A stretch of 37,096 nucleotides of DNA, taken from the NCBI RefSeq assembly GCF_947305105.1, contig NZ_CAMZCS010000030.1, positions 1-37,096 on the forward strand. The letters run 5' to 3'. The position numbers and the translations under genes were made by a program. The DNA is from an uncultured Fibrobacter sp. (GTDB taxonomy: Bacteria > Fibrobacterota > Fibrobacteria > Fibrobacterales > Fibrobacteraceae). The notes below the pieces were generated by a model. The model made no database searches, had not been told where the DNA came from, and was given only the letters and a program-made list of their open reading frames with translations. The number at the start of each line of letters is the position of its first letter. Within the stretch, counting starts at the first letter, position 1. Shown piece after piece: positions 14,861 to 22,169 of this stretch.

Positions 14861-15690
14861 TTTCGGTTTCCATTGTCGGCATAGCCACAAAATTCAAACA
14901 GCGGGCAATTCACACAGGAATGCGTCCATTCGCGGCAGATAAAATCCTCGCCCCCTTGTTCCAGGTAGAACTGCAACGCATGGGCTGCTTCGTAAGGGCC
15001 GTTCGGGTTGAGCGTACAGAACAGTGCGTTCGCGAGTTCTTGCTTCCGTTTCGGCTCCATTTCTGCGAAATCAGAATCCTTGGCAGGGCCGAGGAATGCC
15101 AGGTAGCGGCGAGCACCCATGGTAAGCGGCAGCGGAGGCATTTTTTTCGAAGAAACACACGGCATGCCAAGCCCCAGCGGTTCGGGAGCAACCATGCGGT
15201 AAAAGGCAGCACAGGCCTTCGGGCGCGGATTCCCCTTGCCCATGAAATAGACCTCGCCCAAATCGCGCCAAATTTCTTCGGGATTGCGGCTCGCGAGCCA
15301 TGCGACAAGATCGCAACCATGATGACGCACAAAAAGTCCCACGCTCCAAAAAATGCCCGCCAAGTTTTTAAACAGAGTCCAGTGGCAACAACCAAAGACA
15401 CGCTCTGCGATGCCTTCGATTTTTCCCGCCGTCGGCACAGGGAGTGTCCAGAGTTTTTCATCGGGAAAAGCATCAAACAAAGCATTCAGCAACGATGAGA
15501 TTTCAGTATAGCTCCGGCTTTGGAACAAGGTGGTCCCAAGGATGGTCCAGGCAATTTTCGCTGTAGGGGTTTTTGCCCGTTGCGCCACATGCACCACCGG
15601 ATCGGGCACAGAGGCGAACATAGAAACAAACTTCCGTGTCGCTTCGAAAACCGCCGGCTCATCGCGCACAAAGTTTTCTACAAGCTTCAT
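14857..15690 (-). CDS. Endonuclease III-like HhH-GPD-type protein with [4Fe-4S] loop
   Basis: 277-residue helical protein. The C-terminal loop has cysteines 252, 259, 262 and 268, spaced C-x6-C-x2-C-x5-C exactly as in the endonuclease III/MutY [4Fe-4S] cluster, which strongly suggests a HhH-GPD DNA glycosylase fold. The LGTTLFQSRSY helix near residue 50 fits the LLSAQ helix of the family. The central hairpin is poorly kept: RPKACAAFY places a Lys where endonuclease III has its catalytic Lys. The following segment (PLTMGARRYLAFLG) lacks the catalytic Asp of VDTH. It may be a divergent glycosylase or a non-catalytic DNA-binding relative. The gene begins 16 bases after psd and its stop overlaps the next lipoprotein start, so the three genes are probably one transcript. 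Confidence 0.7.
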   Translation of the reverse strand: MKLVENFVRDEPAVFEATRKFVSMFASVPDPVVHVAQRAKTPTAKIAWTILGTTLFQSRSYTEISSLLNALFDAFPDEKLWTLPVPTAGKIEGIAERVFGCCHWTLFKNLAGIFWSVGLFVRHHGCDLVAWLASRNPEEIWRDLGEVYFMGKGNPRPKACAAFYRMVAPEPLGLGMPCVSSKKMPPLPLTMGARRYLAFLGPAKDSDFAEMEPKRKQELANALFCTLNPNGPYEAAHALQFYLEQGGEDFICREWTHSCVNCPLFEFCGYADNGNRK

Positions 15691-15706
15691 CCCCTACCGC
15701 CAAACA

Positions 15707-16561
15707 TTAAAGCGCTTCGCCGACCTTGACAGCCTTGCCTAGACGGCTCTTGAACAGGTTCGGATGGCGTTCGCGAATTTTTTTGTCGACGATAAGGATA
15801 ACCGTACTACCCATCTCGAAGCGGCCCAGTTCATCGCCTTTTTCAAAATGGAAGTTACTGGCCGGCTGCCAGTCCAGGCGCTTCTTGCTGCGGTCCAATT
15901 TTCCAGCATTCACAAGCAGGTCGTCGGAATACACGACACCGATGCGGCCCACGTTCGTTGCACCGACCTTCACGACCAAAATTTCAGAACCGTCCTGCAA
16001 GCGGATATGGCTCGTCAGGCGTTCGTTGATGCAGAACAAGCCTTCCACGCGTTCGACGCTACCCGCATTCACCGGCCAAAGCGTCCCAGGGCAATAGCTG
16101 GCATCGACCAAGTCACCCTTGACCGGGCTATGGATGCGGTGGTAGTTGAATGGTGCCAGATAAATCGTTGCAAAAGCACCCTCTTCAAAACGCGCCGCCA
16201 TTTCGTCGTCGCGGAGCAAATCCTTGAGTTCGTAGAACTTCCCCTTCGTCTGGATAAGCGTTTGCTTTCCGTCATCAAAGGTTCCCGTCTGCGAAAGCAC
16301 ACCATCGACCGGGCTCACGACTTCGGCATTGTCGATAATGCGCGCACCGGGTTTGAGCCTGCGGATAAACAGTTCCCCGATGTTCTTGTAATGGCTCAGC
16401 GGGTATTCCGACTCGGCCATATTCAACTTGTAGTAACGGGCAAATGCCGAACGGGCCCAGCGGGTAAACGGAGGAATATTGAGCCGAGTGAATGCACCGA
16501 AGGCGCGGCTGGCCGCATTCTTCGGCAAGAGTTTCATAAAAACATAGAAGGGGGTATTCAT
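15707..16561 (-). CDS. psd: Phosphatidylserine decarboxylase proenzyme
   Basis: Membrane-associated pyruvoyl enzyme that makes phosphatidylethanolamine from phosphatidylserine. At 284 residues it is a bacterial PSD-B type, slightly shorter than E. coli (322). Key sites are present: Asp86 in SPVDG, His144 in YHRIHSP, and the self-cleavage motif EMGST (Gly251-Ser252), where Ser252 becomes the pyruvoyl group of the alpha chain. The start is uncertain. The ATG at 16559-16561 and a second at residue 9 (MKLLPK) both lack a clear ribosome site. It is first in a set with the HhH-type and lipoprotein genes; upstream lies heptamer locus 2. No pssA is in the window. Confidence 0.95.
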   Translation of the reverse strand: MNTPFYVFMKLLPKNAASRAFGAFTRLNIPPFTRWARSAFARYYKLNMAESEYPLSHYKNIGELFIRRLKPGARIIDNAEVVSPVDGVLSQTGTFDDGKQTLIQTKGKFYELKDLLRDDEMAARFEEGAFATIYLAPFNYHRIHSPVKGDLVDASYCPGTLWPVNAGSVERVEGLFCINERLTSHIRLQDGSEILVVKVGATNVGRIGVVYSDDLLVNAGKLDRSKKRLDWQPASNFHFEKGDELGRFEMGSTVILIVDKKIRERHPNLFKSRLGKAVKVGEAL

Positions 16562-16580
16562 GAAGGTAAAGATAGAAAAT

Positions 16581-16678
16581 AGGGGCTAGGATCTAGAGGC
16601 TAGAGGTTAGTGGTCAGTGGTCAGTGGTTAGTGGTTAGTGATTAGGGCTAACTCCTCGAGCCTGGAGCCTCGAACCTC
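16581..16678. repeat. Heptamer-repeat locus 2 (convergent AG-heptamer arrays)
   Basis: Ten consecutive seven-base units on plus at 16581-16650 all begin AG (for example AGGGGCT, AGGATCT), including a tight tandem of AGTGGTC/AGTGGTT units at 16609-16643. Read on minus, about four further units beginning AG (for example AGGCTCC, AGGCTCG) occupy about 16651-16678. AGGCTAGAGG in the plus array can pair with CCTCGAGCCT in the minus array with one mismatch. The locus starts ten bases beyond the stop of the minus-strand CXXCH lipoprotein gene and ends just before psd. Confidence 0.8.
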
Positions 16679-16687
16679 ATCGCTCAA

Positions 16688-17527
16688 TTAGTGATTTTCC
16701 AGTTTGCTCAGGTCTGTGCTGAACATCTTCCACAGGCGAGGGGCAAAAGGCACCGACCATTCCTTCTCGGGGGCGACACGGCTAGTCGTCTCTGCGACAA
16801 AAGAGGAATACGTCAAGAACACCAGCTCGCCATAACGCATGTCCCACAGCGACCAGACAATTTTCCACGTGTATCCACCACTCTTGCCCAGCTTGGGGTC
16901 CATCTCGACTTCCAGCACAATCGGGATTGACGCATAACGGATTCCGTAGCGAGACGCAATGTTGTTCATAAAATCTTTGAACTGCGGAGGAATCTCGCGG
17001 ACGAAGGTCTGTTCAATACCGTCACGGCCTTCCCATGGTTCAAAACTCGCCAAATTTTTTCCGTCGGCAATTTTCGATGCGAGAATATGCCTGGACAACG
17101 TATCGATGTACAGCGAATCCTCTTCGGGGAGGCGCATTCCGGGCAGCATCAGTTCTCGCTTCATCTTGGGGAATGCCTTCGCAAACAAGGAATCTTCAAT
17201 ATGCGCCAAGTCAAAATCAAGTGCATCGGCGCTGAAGCTATGGCACATCTTGCATTTCTCGGGGCGCTTGGCAGTCACCTTGAGCGTCTGGAAAACACCC
17301 ACCACCGCATTGGAATCAAGGCGCCCATAGGCAGCGGGGTTCCATTCACGGTAAGACACTTCTTTCGAAATCTTGAGTTTGATATCTCCCTGCGTGCCGC
17401 ACTCGTTGCACGGGCCGTCCATCATTCCGGAATTATCGCCCGCACCGGGACCGGGGCCGACCGAACCGGCACAGCCCACAAGCGCCCCCAAAAGAGCCAT
17501 CACGAAAAGAGACCGAATTTTCATCAT
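16688..17527 (-). CDS. Uncharacterised lipoprotein with CXXCH motif
   Basis: 279-residue lipoprotein (LVGC lipobox, Cys19). The mature protein has two Cys pairs: CNEC at residues 40-43 and CKMCH at 92-96. The second is a CXXCH motif, the signature of covalent haem attachment. Together the two pairs could instead form a zinc ribbon, which I consider more likely because there is no other cytochrome feature such as a distal Met in a recognisable context. The C-terminal half (about 195-260, IPIVLEVEMD...KIVWSLWDMRYGELVFLT) has the alternating strand pattern seen in periplasmic LpoB/CsgG-like lipoproteins; this is only a resemblance. It begins three bases after the CAP-domain gene, so the two are co-transcribed. 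The start could be either of two adjacent ATGs (17527 or 17524). Confidence 0.72.
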   Translation of the reverse strand: MMKIRSLFVMALLGALVGCAGSVGPGPGAGDNSGMMDGPCNECGTQGDIKLKISKEVSYREWNPAAYGRLDSNAVVGVFQTLKVTAKRPEKCKMCHSFSADALDFDLAHIEDSLFAKAFPKMKRELMLPGMRLPEEDSLYIDTLSRHILASKIADGKNLASFEPWEGRDGIEQTFVREIPPQFKDFMNNIASRYGIRYASIPIVLEVEMDPKLGKSGGYTWKIVWSLWDMRYGELVFLTYSSFVAETTSRVAPEKEWSVPFAPRLWKMFSTDLSKLENH

Positions 17528-17530
17528 AAC

Positions 17531-18784
17531 TTAAGGGAAGAAGTCAATATTCAGCCAACCCTTCTTGCCATCATCCGATACAGCAAACCCACAAGAGACT
17601 GTCTTATATTTTCCCTTCATGTTCAGGTAATGCCCGATATACGGATAATCCTCTTTATTGTCCGGGTCACGCTGGCCCGATGTGACAAGAGCTTTTTCAT
17701 CTTCCCACATCATCTTCAAATACTTCTTAGCATAGTCATCGTATGACTTGTTACCACTCATAACTATATCAGGTCCTGTATTCTGCGCGCCTTCCCCACA
17801 ATCACCAAAATGTCCGTGAGCCTCGCCAGAAGCAAGGTCGTCAGCCGCCTGTTTGTCGGTACAGTTTTGCCTTGTTTCAGTAGCAAGCGAAAGCGCGGAA
17901 AGGCTCTCTGTCGCACGATATTCGTTAATAACATCAAGGCACGTCTGTCGCCAATCACTCAATGGTTCCGACGAGGAACTAGAGGAACCCGTCCCACCGG
18001 AACTGCTCGAAACTTCGTTGCCATCCGGGCAATATTTCATTTCGCGTGCAACATCAAGGGAATCTACCGAAATATACTTTTTCGGGTTATCGGCTTCGTC
18101 CGAAGCATAGAACGTGACAAAAAGACGGAACTTTCCGCACACATTCGTTTCATCAAAATAAACTTTGGTCTTCAACTGAGACAAGTTAATGCTTGTCGAA
18201 CTGTCCGGAAATTCATCGTGAGTCACCTGAATTTTTTTGTATAAAGTACTCGTCCCCTCTTTATTCACTTTCGCCATCACCAGTTTCATATCGGTAAAGA
18301 AGATATCGGCATCAGTCCGCTCAATCGTCGAATCCGACAAATCAATGGACGCCCCTCCTCTAATAACAAATTCGGTTTTATCTTCATTGGCCAAATACTG
18401 CAACGCATCAATAACAATCGGAGAATCAGACGTAGGAGTTTCTACAACCGAGACAGCTGGTTTTGCAGAAGATGAACTGGATCGGGTAGAACGCTTAGAC
18501 GATGAACTGCTCTTCTTCTGTTTGCTAGAAGATTTCGATTCCGAACTTTCCGTAACATCAGAGTCCGTCTCTTCATCATCGTTAGTCTCGGTTTTTTTGA
18601 TTTTAACAGATGACTCTTCGTCCGATTCTGACGAATCCGCTTTGGAAGACGAACTTTCATTCTGTTGAGAAAGATTGTCATCTACTCCAACTGTATCCGA
18701 CGCCTTCACGGTAGAAGATGAATCATCCGAACACGCAACGGCAAACAAAGCTGCGCAGCCCAATGCAAAAATCCATTTTTTCAT
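17531..18784 (-). CDS. CAP-domain (SCP/PR-1) lipoprotein
   Basis: 417-residue lipoprotein (lipobox ending AVAC, Cys18). Residues about 20-110 are a Ser/acidic/Lys linker. A middle domain (about 115-255) of unknown type resembles a beta-sandwich. A second Ser linker precedes a C-terminal CAP domain (about 277-417). The CAP cavity residues appear complete: His in HGHFG (about 325), Glu in GEGAQN (331), Glu in WEDE (about 361) and His in YIGHYLNM (385). Several cysteines may form disulfides. Bacterial CAP proteins are extracellular with unclear biochemistry; some bind lipids or cell-wall material. The start has a GAGGA site. The gene lies 64 bases after dtd and three bases before the CXXCH lipoprotein. 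Confidence 0.85.
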   Translation of the reverse strand: MKKWIFALGCAALFAVACSDDSSSTVKASDTVGVDDNLSQQNESSSSKADSSESDEESSVKIKKTETNDDEETDSDVTESSESKSSSKQKKSSSSSKRSTRSSSSSAKPAVSVVETPTSDSPIVIDALQYLANEDKTEFVIRGGASIDLSDSTIERTDADIFFTDMKLVMAKVNKEGTSTLYKKIQVTHDEFPDSSTSINLSQLKTKVYFDETNVCGKFRLFVTFYASDEADNPKKYISVDSLDVAREMKYCPDGNEVSSSSGGTGSSSSSSEPLSDWRQTCLDVINEYRATESLSALSLATETRQNCTDKQAADDLASGEAHGHFGDCGEGAQNTGPDIVMSGNKSYDDYAKKYLKMMWEDEKALVTSGQRDPDNKEDYPYIGHYLNMKGKYKTVSCGFAVSDDGKKGWLNIDFFP

Positions 18785-18848
18785 AGAAAAGTCCTCATTA
18801 CTCCCATTAAAGATATACTATTTCAAATAAAAAGGCAAACCCCATCCC

Positions 18849-19286
18849 TTATTCCAGCATGATTGTAAACGGGCCATCGTTGACGAGGCTCACTTGCATG
18901 TCGGCACCAAAGCGTCCCGTTTCCACGATGCCGACTTCCTTGCGGCATTGTTCCACAACATATTCATACAATTCGTTTGCCAGTTCCGGGTTTCCTGCAC
19001 CGTTGAACGTGGGGCGGTTGCCCTTGTGGCAATCGGCGTACAGCGTGAACTGCGAGACTATCAGCAGAGAGCCACCGACATCTTTAATGGAGAGGTTCGT
19101 CTTCCCATTTTCGTCAGCAAAAATGCGTAGAGAAAGCATCTTGCGAATAAACCGGTCAGCAATTTCGCGGGTGTCCGTCTCGGCCACACCGACAAGGACC
19201 AAAAAGCCACGACCATCGATTTTCCCGACGACCTCGCCATCAATTTTCACATCAGCCTGCGTAACCCGCTGGATTAAAAATTTCAT
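18849..19286 (-). CDS. dtd: D-aminoacyl-tRNA deacylase
   Basis: 145-residue cytoplasmic proofreading enzyme that hydrolyses D-amino acids (and glycine on tRNA-Ala) from mischarged tRNA. The size is standard. Signature parts are present: N-terminal [13 protein letters not shown] at residues 78-82, and the cis Gly138-Pro139 in the C-terminal NDGPFTIML motif. Its ATG overlaps the asparaginase stop codon (ATGA), so it is translationally coupled as the last gene of the peptidase-MA / asparaginase / dtd set. Confidence 0.96.
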   Translation of the reverse strand: MKFLIQRVTQADVKIDGEVVGKIDGRGFLVLVGVAETDTREIADRFIRKMLSLRIFADENGKTNLSIKDVGGSLLIVSQFTLYADCHKGNRPTFNGAGNPELANELYEYVVEQCRKEVGIVETGRFGADMQVSLVNDGPFTIMLE

Positions 19287-20206
19287 ACAAATTCCTCAAA
19301 ATACTTCTTGATTTTTTGTGCATCCTGTGTCTCCGTCAACGCAAGACGCAAGAGGACTGCGGCTTTCTGCGGAGGGAGCGAATATGCCGGAATCGTACCG
19401 GGCACAAGCAACCCTTCGGGCAAAACCGTTCCACGCCCGATTCTCGAAGTAACGACAACGGGCTCGTTCACGCGGGCAAGAACATCCATCCATTCCTTGC
19501 TGAATTCCCCCGCTCCCGCGCCCGCGATGACAATCCCGGCGGAACGCTGCGCCGCGAATTCGAGCAAAGCCGAATCCGCGTCGGCATGGAAATACAGCAC
19601 GGCGACTTTGGGCAAATCAGAAAGGCCTTCAATGGAGAATTTGGGCAACGCACTCCCGCATGCCGAGCCGATGGCGTCGAACGCATCCAGATCATTCGCG
19701 TGGACCTTCTGGACACGAAGCGCATCGAACATCTTCCCCGCAAAGGCAACGCGCACGCCTCGGCAAGCGGCGCCGTTACAGCCCGCGGCGATGCCAACGG
19801 CATAACACAGGTTCGCCGGGCCGTCGGGAGCAAAGGAGGTCGCCGGCCGCATGGCCCCCGTCAGCACCACAGGCTTTTCTACATCCAGCACGAGGTCCAG
19901 GAAAAATGCAGTCTCTTCCATCGTATCGGTCCCGTGCGTGACAACGATGCCGTCGACATCCCCGCGTTTACAAACCGCCCGGATGCGGTTTGCAAGGGCA
20001 ATCCATATCTCCGAGTTCACATCGTCGGAGTTGATGTTGCACACCTGCTCCACTTCTACATCGGCAATGCCGGACAATCCCGGAACCGATTTCACCAGTT
20101 CCTCACCTGTGATGGAGCCTGAATGGTAACCCACATCCTCACCAGGTTTCCCGGTACCGGCGATCGTTCCTCCTGTAGCAAGGACTACAACTTTTTTCAT
20201 GGGCAC
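19283..20206 (-). CDS. L-asparaginase (type I/II family)
   Basis: 307-residue enzyme that hydrolyses L-asparagine to aspartate and ammonia. The two active-site signatures are clear: ATGGTIAG at residues 10-17 with nucleophile Thr14, and HGTDTMEET at 91-99 with Thr93-Asp94. There is no signal peptide, which argues for a cytoplasmic enzyme. The start is probably the GTG at 20204-20206, five bases after GAGGT. The ATG two codons later would have a long 11-base spacing. It follows the peptidase-MA gene by three bases and overlaps dtd by four. Whether it resembles AnsA or AnsB more closely cannot be settled by eye, so no symbol is given. Confidence 0.92.
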   Translation of the reverse strand: MPMKKVVVLATGGTIAGTGKPGEDVGYHSGSITGEELVKSVPGLSGIADVEVEQVCNINSDDVNSEIWIALANRIRAVCKRGDVDGIVVTHGTDTMEETAFFLDLVLDVEKPVVLTGAMRPATSFAPDGPANLCYAVGIAAGCNGAACRGVRVAFAGKMFDALRVQKVHANDLDAFDAIGSACGSALPKFSIEGLSDLPKVAVLYFHADADSALLEFAAQRSAGIVIAGAGAGEFSKEWMDVLARVNEPVVVTSRIGRGTVLPEGLLVPGTIPAYSLPPQKAAVLLRLALTETQDAQKIKKYFEEFV

Positions 20207-20209
20207 GGT

Positions 20210-21235
20210 TTACCTCACTTGGTCCAGCAACTGCGCCGCCGTCAGGCCGTAATGTTTTTTCAAAGCGCCGTCAGTCCCGAGCGTGTACAAATCCTGGATG
20301 CAGGCGCGCAACTTGCGGACCGACTCGACCGCACGTTCGTCCCCGCGGGTAACTCCGTCGCGATACAGCAGCGTCTCCACCATTTTTTGCGAATACCAGT
20401 AGAGCCGGGTAGCGACCTCGGAATTTTCCTGGTTCACGAACGGCTGCGTCAACATTTCCAAATCCGGGACGGGCCCTTCGGGTCGTGGTTTGTCGTTGCG
20501 CGAGGCGTCGACAACCTGCGCGATTCCCTCGTTCAGCCAAAGCGGGACCTTGGCGCGGGTCATTGCGCGGACAAAGGCGTGCGTCAACTCATGGAAAAGC
20601 ATCGGGCGGTACACTTCGCGGTACTGCATCACATTGACCGGGACGCGCAATTTGCCGTCGAAGACGGCCCCGACCCAGTCGGGTCGCGGACCCGCGCCCT
20701 GGTATTCCGAAGATTGATAGAGCACCAGCCCCATCTTGTTCGCCGGTCTGAAATCGAAAAGCCTGCACAGGGAATCGTACGCCACCTCGAGAACGCTCAA
20801 CGCCTCGAGAATATCGTTCAAGGCAGGAGTTCCCTCGAATTCCAAGCGAAAATGGTCCGACGATTCCAGCTTGAGTTCGCGCATCTCGCGCATGATTGTC
20901 TGGGACTTTTCCTTGAGCACCTTGAAATCGGCTCCGCCACGCTGCAGAGAATCCACATAACGGATACATTCCTCGTACCGTTCCTGCTCGAACAAGATTC
21001 CTGCCAAATGCAGTTGCAAGTTCGTATCGTCCGGGGTTTCCGCAAGCAATGCTCGGATTCCCTTTTCGGCACATATCCAATCCCCCGAAGCAAGGCAATC
21101 GTTTGCCTCGACCACCAACGAATTGTGGTGTTCAAATTCTGCTCGCTGGTCCGAAATATCCTTAATCTCGCGAATCGCAAAAAACAATGTCGCAAGACAC
21201 AGAATTAAAAGAAAAATCACGCGTTTATTGTGCAT
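20210..21235 (-). CDS. Membrane-anchored gluzincin metallopeptidase (peptidase MA-like) with TPR-like helices
   Basis: 341 residues. An N-terminal membrane anchor (about 5-21, little positive-inside cleavage signal) is followed by helical pairs resembling tetratricopeptide repeats (about 35-120). A peptidase MA-family domain (about 130-290) contains HELTH (His215, Glu216, His219) and a downstream Glu236 in WLNEGIAQ, the arrangement of a gluzincin zinc site. The catalytic part should lie outside the cytoplasmic membrane. The substrate is unknown. It is first in a set with asparaginase and dtd; releasing peptides whose amino acids feed asparaginase is a conceivable but unsupported link. It is divergent from the TIGR02147 regulator across about 100 AT-rich bases. 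Confidence 0.85.
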   Translation of the reverse strand: MHNKRVIFLLILCLATLFFAIREIKDISDQRAEFEHHNSLVVEANDCLASGDWICAEKGIRALLAETPDDTNLQLHLAGILFEQERYEECIRYVDSLQRGGADFKVLKEKSQTIMREMRELKLESSDHFRLEFEGTPALNDILEALSVLEVAYDSLCRLFDFRPANKMGLVLYQSSEYQGAGPRPDWVGAVFDGKLRVPVNVMQYREVYRPMLFHELTHAFVRAMTRAKVPLWLNEGIAQVVDASRNDKPRPEGPVPDLEMLTQPFVNQENSEVATRLYWYSQKMVETLLYRDGVTRGDERAVESVRKLRACIQDLYTLGTDGALKKHYGLTAAQLLDQVR

Positions 21236-21338
21236 TTTTTCACATTCCGTCTTAACAAATCGTCAAAAAAATAGCCTTATGGTATTATTCTCTTTCTTTC
21301 AAATTTAAGTATATTTTAAACAAATCATGGAGTATGTC
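21236..21338. promoter_or_regulatory. Divergent promoter region peptidase-MA / TIGR02147
   Basis: About 100 AT-rich bases between divergent starts. A TATATT box at 21310-21315 could be a -10 for the plus-strand pair, but no matching -35 is convincing. Confidence 0.35.
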
Positions 21339-22169
21339 ATGGCAGAAATCTTTGACTATGATGACTACCGGGATATGATCAAGGATTACTACCAGGAGCA
21401 TAAGAAAAAGAACTCCCTGTATTCCTTCAACACTCTCGGAAAAATGCTGGGGCTGGACGCCAGTCACGCGTACTATATTGTACAGAAAAAACGCAACCTG
21501 CCCGTCCATGCAGTACCCGCCGCAAAAAAGATGCTCGGTCTCGAAGGTCGAGCCGCCATGTATTTCGACCTGTTGTTGGTCGCCTCCCGTACAAAGTCCG
21601 AAAAGAAGAAAGCCGAAATTATGCAGAAGGCCTTCCAGCTCCGCGATGTCAAGCGCCACATGCTGGAAGACACAGAAATCAAGTACCTGAGCGAATGGTG
21701 GACGGTCGTCGTCCGCGCCCTGGTCGAAGTCAAACACGGCAACATCGACGTTGCCGAAATTGCCAGCAGCCTTATCCCGCCCATTACTGAGGAACAGGCC
21801 CAGGCAAGCCTAGATATTCTTAAGTCGTTGGGTTTCATCAAGCCATTAAACGATAACCTAGTCAAGATTTCGGACTCCCATATTACCATCCAAGGGGCCG
21901 AAAAAGCGGAGGCAATCCGCAGTTTTCAGGCAAAAGTCATGCAATTTGCCATTCGTTCGCTCAGCGAAATCCCCCCAAGCGACCGAGATGTTTCTACAAT
22001 TACCATGGCGGTAGATGCCAAAGGGTTTAACGATATTAGAAACATGATTCGAGAATTCCGAAAAGAATTGCAGATTCGCGTTGACAAGTGCAGCGTTCCG
22101 GACCGCGTGATGCAGCTTAATCTCGCCCTTTTCCCGGTGGCCCAGAACAACAAGAGGAAGTCAAAATGA
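21339..22169 (+). CDS. TIGR02147-family regulator-like protein (DUF4423)
   Basis: 276 residues from the ATG at 21339, which has GGAG seven bases upstream. The ATG at 21327 lacks a ribosome site and is rejected. The protein matches the TIGR02147 paralogous family known from Fibrobacter succinogenes. It has an N-terminal FDYDDYRDMIKDYY, then a helix-turn-helix-like YSFNTLGKMLGLDASHAYYIV (about 30-55). The DUF4423 region carries IKYLSEWW, ...ITEEQAQASLDILKSLGFIK (winged-helix-like, about 150-175) and the C-terminal FRKELQIRVDKC...VMQLNLALFPV. The family is treated as probable transcription regulators. Its stop overlaps the start of the lipoprotein gene (ATGA), so the two are translationally coupled. 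It may control its own operon or partner gene; this is inference. Confidence 0.88.
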   Translation: MAEIFDYDDYRDMIKDYYQEHKKKNSLYSFNTLGKMLGLDASHAYYIVQKKRNLPVHAVPAAKKMLGLEGRAAMYFDLLLVASRTKSEKKKAEIMQKAFQLRDVKRHMLEDTEIKYLSEWWTVVVRALVEVKHGNIDVAEIASSLIPPITEEQAQASLDILKSLGFIKPLNDNLVKISDSHITIQGAEKAEAIRSFQAKVMQFAIRSLSEIPPSDRDVSTITMAVDAKGFNDIRNMIREFRKELQIRVDKCSVPDRVMQLNLALFPVAQNNKRKSK

